NCBI GenBank assembly: GCA_051880395.1
Contig: JBJENW010000315.1
Coordinates: 1 to 8,303 of the forward strand
Length of the DNA stretch: 8,303 bases
Source of the DNA: JBJENW01 sp051880395
GTDB lineage: Bacteria > Bacillota > Clostridia > Lachnospirales > Lachnospiraceae
Direction of reading: 5' to 3'
In this document: positions 5,772 through 8,303 of the stretch, one piece after another
Layout: every line of letters starts with the position of its first letter
How positions within the stretch are numbered: position 1 is the first letter of the stretch
Position numbers and translations under genes: made by a program
Notes under the pieces: generated by a model
Seen by the model: only the letters and a program-made list of their open reading frames with translations
Database searches by the model: none
Told to the model about the DNA's origin: nothing

Positions 5772-7515
5772 GATATTCAAAAAGTTTTTTGACTTTTGCG
5801 GACCCGTCAATAAAAGAAAATTTTACAAATCACTGGTACTAGGTGTATTTTTTGCACTTATGGAAGCAATGAAAATTCCGGCAATCATGCTGCTTTTGAA
5901 TGGAATTATAAAAAAGAGCGTGACAACAACCCTGCTATGGCAATGCTTTGGGATTCTTTTGGCAAGTGTGATCGTCGGAGCTTTTTTCAAATATCATATT
6001 ACGATGCTGCAGTGCGAGGCGGGATATTATACCGCATCCCAAAAACGCATTGAGATCGCGGAACATATGCGGTATCTTCCGATGGGATATTTTAATAAAA
6101 ACAGTCTTGGACAGATCACCAGTGTGACCACAAATACGATGGAACAGATGGCGGATGTGGCGACAAGGGTCGTGATGATGACCACACAGGGAATGCTGAC
6201 GACGCTTGTCATTACCACCATGATGTTCGTGTTTGACTGGCGAATCGGGCTTGTGGCTGTAGCGGGAATTCTTTGCTTTTTTGGGATCAACAGCATTTTG
6301 CAGAAACGAAGCCAGGCGCTTGCACCGGTCAAAGCCGAATCGGATACCGATGTGGTAGAAAAAGTGCTGGAATATATACAGGGTATTTCGGAAGTCAGAA
6401 GTTATAATCTGACCGGAAGAACGTCGAAAAAATTGAACGCATCGATGGAAGAAAATCGGCGCATCAATACAGAAATGGAATTAAAATTTGTACCTCTGAT
6501 GCAGATACAGAATGGAATCATTAAACTGACAGGTGTACTCATGACATTGCTTTCCATCTATTTTTATCTGAATGGAAGCATGGTTCTTTTCAATTGCATT
6601 GGTATGATCATTTGTTCGTTTTTCGTGTTAGACAGTCTGGGGGCAGCCGGAAATTATTCGGCATTGCTTCGTGTGGTAGATGTCAGCGTGGATAAAGTGC
6701 AGAGAATTCTGGATTTGCCGGAAATGGATATCGATGGAAAAGAGATTACTCCGAAAAATTACAATGTGGAACTCAAACATGTGGATTTCTATTATGATAA
6801 AGATTTTTCTGCTGAGAAATCAAAAATCATTGACGACATTTCCATACAGATTCCGGAAAAAACAACGACAGCGATCGTCGGACCGAGCGGCGGAGGAAAG
6901 ACGACACTGTGTCATTTGATCGCCAGATTCTGGGATGTAGACAAGGGAAAAATTACCCTTGGCGGGGAGGATGTGCGAAACTACAGCATAGATAGTCTGA
7001 TGAAAAATTTCAGCTTTGTGTTCCAGAATGTCTATCTGTTTCAGGATACCATCGCCAACAATATCCGTTTCGGACAGGAAGACGCGCCGATGGAAAAAGT
7101 AATCGAGGCGGCAAAGAAGGCCTGCTGTCATGATTTTATCATGGCACTTCCAAATGGCTATGAAACGGTCATTGGCGAAGGTGGCGCAAGTCTTTCCGGT
7201 GGAGAAAAGCAGAGAATCAGTATCGCTAGGGCTATCATGAAGGATTCACCGATCATCATACTCGATGAGGCGACCGCAAATGTCGACCCGGAAAATGAAA
7301 AAGAACTGATGGAGGCCGTGGATGCACTGACAAGAGAAAAGACCATTTTTATGATCGCACACCGATTAAAAACCGTTCGGAATGCAGAACGGATTCTGGT
7401 GCTCGATCATGGAAAAATCGTGCAGCAGGGCAGACATGAGGAATTGATGCGGCAGAAGGGAATTTATAAGCGGTTTGTGGAGTCGCGGGAGCTTGCGGCT
7501 AGTTGGAAGCTGTAA
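5764..7515 (+). CDS. ABC transporter, half-size permease-ATPase fusion (second subunit)
   Basis: Half-size exporter-fold ABC protein of 583 aa from GTG 5764, which is chosen because AAAGGTGG (5748-5755) lies 8 bases upstream. GTG 5752 would add four residues (MVWF) and overlap the previous gene more; no ATG is available. The membrane domain covers about 15-305. The ATPase domain has Walker A GPSGGGKTT (373-381), Q421, signature LSGGE (477-481), Walker B IIILDE (497-502, catalytic E502), D-loop VDPENE and H533. As in its partner, the catalytic glutamate and signature are canonical, so neither composite ATP site looks degenerate on these motifs, unlike the asymmetric sites of many heterodimeric multidrug exporters. 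Expression probably comes from the TetR-side promoter through the first subunit. The reading ends with tandem stops TAA TAG. It is most likely the obligate partner of the first subunit in the cytoplasmic membrane. Confidence 0.92.
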   Translation: MLKIFKKFFDFCGPVNKRKFYKSLVLGVFFALMEAMKIPAIMLLLNGIIKKSVTTTLLWQCFGILLASVIVGAFFKYHITMLQCEAGYYTASQKRIEIAEHMRYLPMGYFNKNSLGQITSVTTNTMEQMADVATRVVMMTTQGMLTTLVITTMMFVFDWRIGLVAVAGILCFFGINSILQKRSQALAPVKAESDTDVVEKVLEYIQGISEVRSYNLTGRTSKKLNASMEENRRINTEMELKFVPLMQIQNGIIKLTGVLMTLLSIYFYLNGSMVLFNCIGMIICSFFVLDSLGAAGNYSALLRVVDVSVDKVQRILDLPEMDIDGKEITPKNYNVELKHVDFYYDKDFSAEKSKIIDDISIQIPEKTTTAIVGPSGGGKTTLCHLIARFWDVDKGKITLGGEDVRNYSIDSLMKNFSFVFQNVYLFQDTIANNIRFGQEDAPMEKVIEAAKKACCHDFIMALPNGYETVIGEGGASLSGGEKQRISIARAIMKDSPIIILDEATANVDPENEKELMEAVDALTREKTIFMIAHRLKTVRNAERILVLDHGKIVQQGRHEELMRQKGIYKRFVESRELAASWKL

Positions 7516-7605
7516 TAGAAAGAAATTTTTTAGTACTATTGAGAAAGATTGTTTTATTAAGAAGAGAACTCTGTTCTTGTGAAGAGAGGGCAGAGAGAAT
7601 ATAAT

Positions 7606-7657
7606 AAAGGTGATGAAAATCCCAGTAAATAGCTAGGAATATCATCACTTTTATTTT
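7606..7657 (+). terminator. Intrinsic terminator of the ABC operon
   Basis: GTGATGA (7610-7616) pairs perfectly with TCATCAC (7642-7648). AAA at 7606-7608 can extend the stem against the following Ts past one bulged G. The tract TTTTATTTT (7649-7657) follows directly. The loop is long (25 bases) but can fold partly, with CCCAG facing CTAGG. It lies about 90 bases after the second ABC gene and before the next ribosome binding site. Confidence 0.7.
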
Positions 7658-7678
7658 GCTTAAGAAAGAGAGGCTGAT

Positions 7679-7774
7679 ATGAAAAATACAATTTTACAAA
7701 CAGTTCCACTTTATCAAAACGCAACTGATATTAACAAAATCAGTTATGAAATGTTAAGAAAAGTAGGTGGATGA
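7679..7774 (+). CDS. 31-codon ORF, possible 5' fragment of an unrecognised gene
   Basis: ATG 7679 is preceded by AGAGG (7669-7673) at 5 bases, a credible ribosome binding site. The frame encodes a 31-residue, mostly polar peptide (MKNTILQTVPLYQNATDINK, then ISYEMLRKVGG) and stops at TGA 7772-7774. I do not recognise the sequence. Its stop overlaps the ATG at 7771 of the acyltransferase fragment by ATGA, which looks like translational coupling. However, the acyltransferase homology starts in a different frame at about 7765, so the more likely explanation is a deletion that fused the head of one gene to the middle of another. No promoter was identified after the operon terminator. Confidence 0.35.
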   Translation: MKNTILQTVPLYQNATDINKISYEMLRKVGG

Positions 7775-8091
7775 CAATAGTGCTTGTCGCTGTATATCAT
7801 GTTATTTATATGTTCAATTCAGTGGAAACAGAGCTTGTGATTGGTCCGATTACCCGGTTTCATGGACAGGATATGATCCAGTATCTTCTGTATCCGTGGT
7901 TTATGGTGATACTGTTCCTGATCAGTGGAATGTGCGCCAGATATTATCTGGAAAAGCATACGGACAAAGAATTTATTATGGCAAGAACAAGAAAATTACT
8001 GGTTCCATCCACAATAGGAGTTTTGGTAATAGGATGGATGCAGGGCTACATCAGTATGGCAAGTGTCCATTCGCTTGATACCCTTATATGA
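7765..8091 (+). pseudogene. Fragment of a membrane acyltransferase (acyltransferase-3 family)
   Basis: The frame reads RWMTIVLVAVYHVIYMFN, then LYPWFMVILFLISGMCARYY, then RTRKLLVPSTIGVLVIGW. These features match the N-terminal third of acyltransferase-3 (OafA/YrhL-like) integral membrane proteins: a first membrane helix with a conserved histidine (H10 counting from ATG 7771), a second long helix ending in SGMCAR, and the R-x-R-K-L-L-x-P motif (72-79) leading into a third helix. Intact members transfer acyl groups to extracellular carbohydrate or related acceptors and are roughly 350-400 residues; only about 107 remain. The N-terminus before RWM is missing (stop at 7747-7749 in frame) and the sequence ends abruptly after SLDTLI, with no family-like continuation seen in other frames. 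Activity is not expected. ATG 7771 could allow translation of a 106-aa membrane peptide. Confidence 0.7.
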
Positions 8092-8106
8092 ACTTGAATG
8101 TAATCA

Positions 8107-8135
8107 TTGAATTTACAACATGATTCTGATATGAT
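8107..8135 (+). promoter_or_regulatory. Promoter of the Rrf2-family gene
   Basis: A -35 element TTGAAT (8107-8112) and a -10 element TATGAT (8130-8135) are separated by exactly 17 bp, placing the start about 20 bases before the coding start. An inverted repeat, AATCAT (8102-8107) and ATGATT (8120-8125), flanks the spacer. TTGAATgTA/TTGAATtTA also recur 13 bp apart (8094-8102 and 8107-8115). Either could serve autoregulation by the Rrf2 protein. Confidence 0.55.
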
Positions 8136-8160
8136 ATTTGAAGGAATGGAGGTGCTTGAA

Positions 8161-8303
8161 ATGCAGATATCCAGTAGATTTACGATGGCAATTCATATGT
8201 TTGCCTGTATAGATACATTTGCAGATCAGAAAATGACCAGTGATTTTATGGCAGGAAGTATTGGAACCAATCCGGTTATTATCAGAAAGCTGTTGCAGCA
8301 GTT
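8161..8303 (+). CDS. Rrf2-family transcriptional regulator, N-terminal part (3' end outside window)
   Basis: The first 47 residues, MQISSRFTMAIHMFACIDTF followed by ADQKMTSDFMAGSIGTNPVI and IRKLLQQ, match the winged helix-turn-helix start of Rrf2-family regulators, closest in style to the YwnA-like group. That group shares the QISSRF-AIH opening, the TSDF-LAGS recognition segment and the NPVIIRK helix. Family members sense redox state, iron-sulphur status or small molecules and bind palindromic sites, often near their own promoter. The cysteine-bearing sensor region, if any, lies beyond the window. GGAGGT (8148-8153) sits 7 bases before ATG 8161, and the gene has its own promoter, so it looks like an independent unit rather than part of the ABC operon. 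Confidence 0.88.
   Translation, partial: MQISSRFTMAIHMFACIDTFADQKMTSDFMAGSIGTNPVIIRKLLQQ

Noticed and set aside
7767..8078. Overlapping + strand frame of about 103 codons within the acyltransferase fragment
   Set aside because: Its translation is cysteine- and serine-rich without any recognisable motif, whereas the alternative frame matches the acyltransferase-3 family.

Overview
The window looks like chromosomal DNA from a gut-type Clostridia species, most probably Lachnospiraceae. The sequence is AT-leaning, genes have strong purine-rich ribosome binding sites (GGAGG type), intrinsic terminators carry U-tracts, and the gene families are ones common in that group. This placement is inference from style and gene content, not from a marker gene. 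All recognisable genes are on the + strand.

Region 1 (1-3362) holds AAA-ATPase-like / PD-(D/E)XK nuclease proteins. It has the C-terminal part of one copy running in from the left edge, a complete 564-aa paralogue with its own sigma70-type promoter, and, a few bases after that gene, an internally deleted remnant of a third, more distant family member. A strong intrinsic terminator with a GAAA tetraloop separates the first two.

Region 2 (3363-7657) is a regulator-transporter operon. A near-consensus promoter (TTGACA-17 bp-TACAAT) is overlapped by nested palindromes that look like a TetR-type operator. It leads into a TetR-family gene that is frameshifted and lacks most of its ligand-binding and dimerisation domain. 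Two half-size ABC transporter genes follow; they overlap slightly, have all the core ATPase motifs, and probably form a heterodimer. A terminator closes the operon. The simplest reading is an efflux or siderophore-type ABC pair once controlled by the adjacent TetR, whose regulator has since been broken.

Region 3 (7658-8303) is a scar followed by a new gene. A 31-codon ORF with a good ribosome binding site runs into a fragment of a membrane acyltransferase (acyltransferase-3 family) that has lost both ends. A fresh promoter then precedes the start of an Rrf2-family regulator that leaves the window.

Two full-length transporters, one intact ATPase/nuclease and one edge-truncated gene sit among at least three broken genes, so the segment looks like an accessory region undergoing gene loss. 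I found no CRISPR array, tRNA, rRNA, transposase or integrase. No single clearly new system is evident. The most interesting points are the ATPase/nuclease cluster and the decapitated TetR switch.
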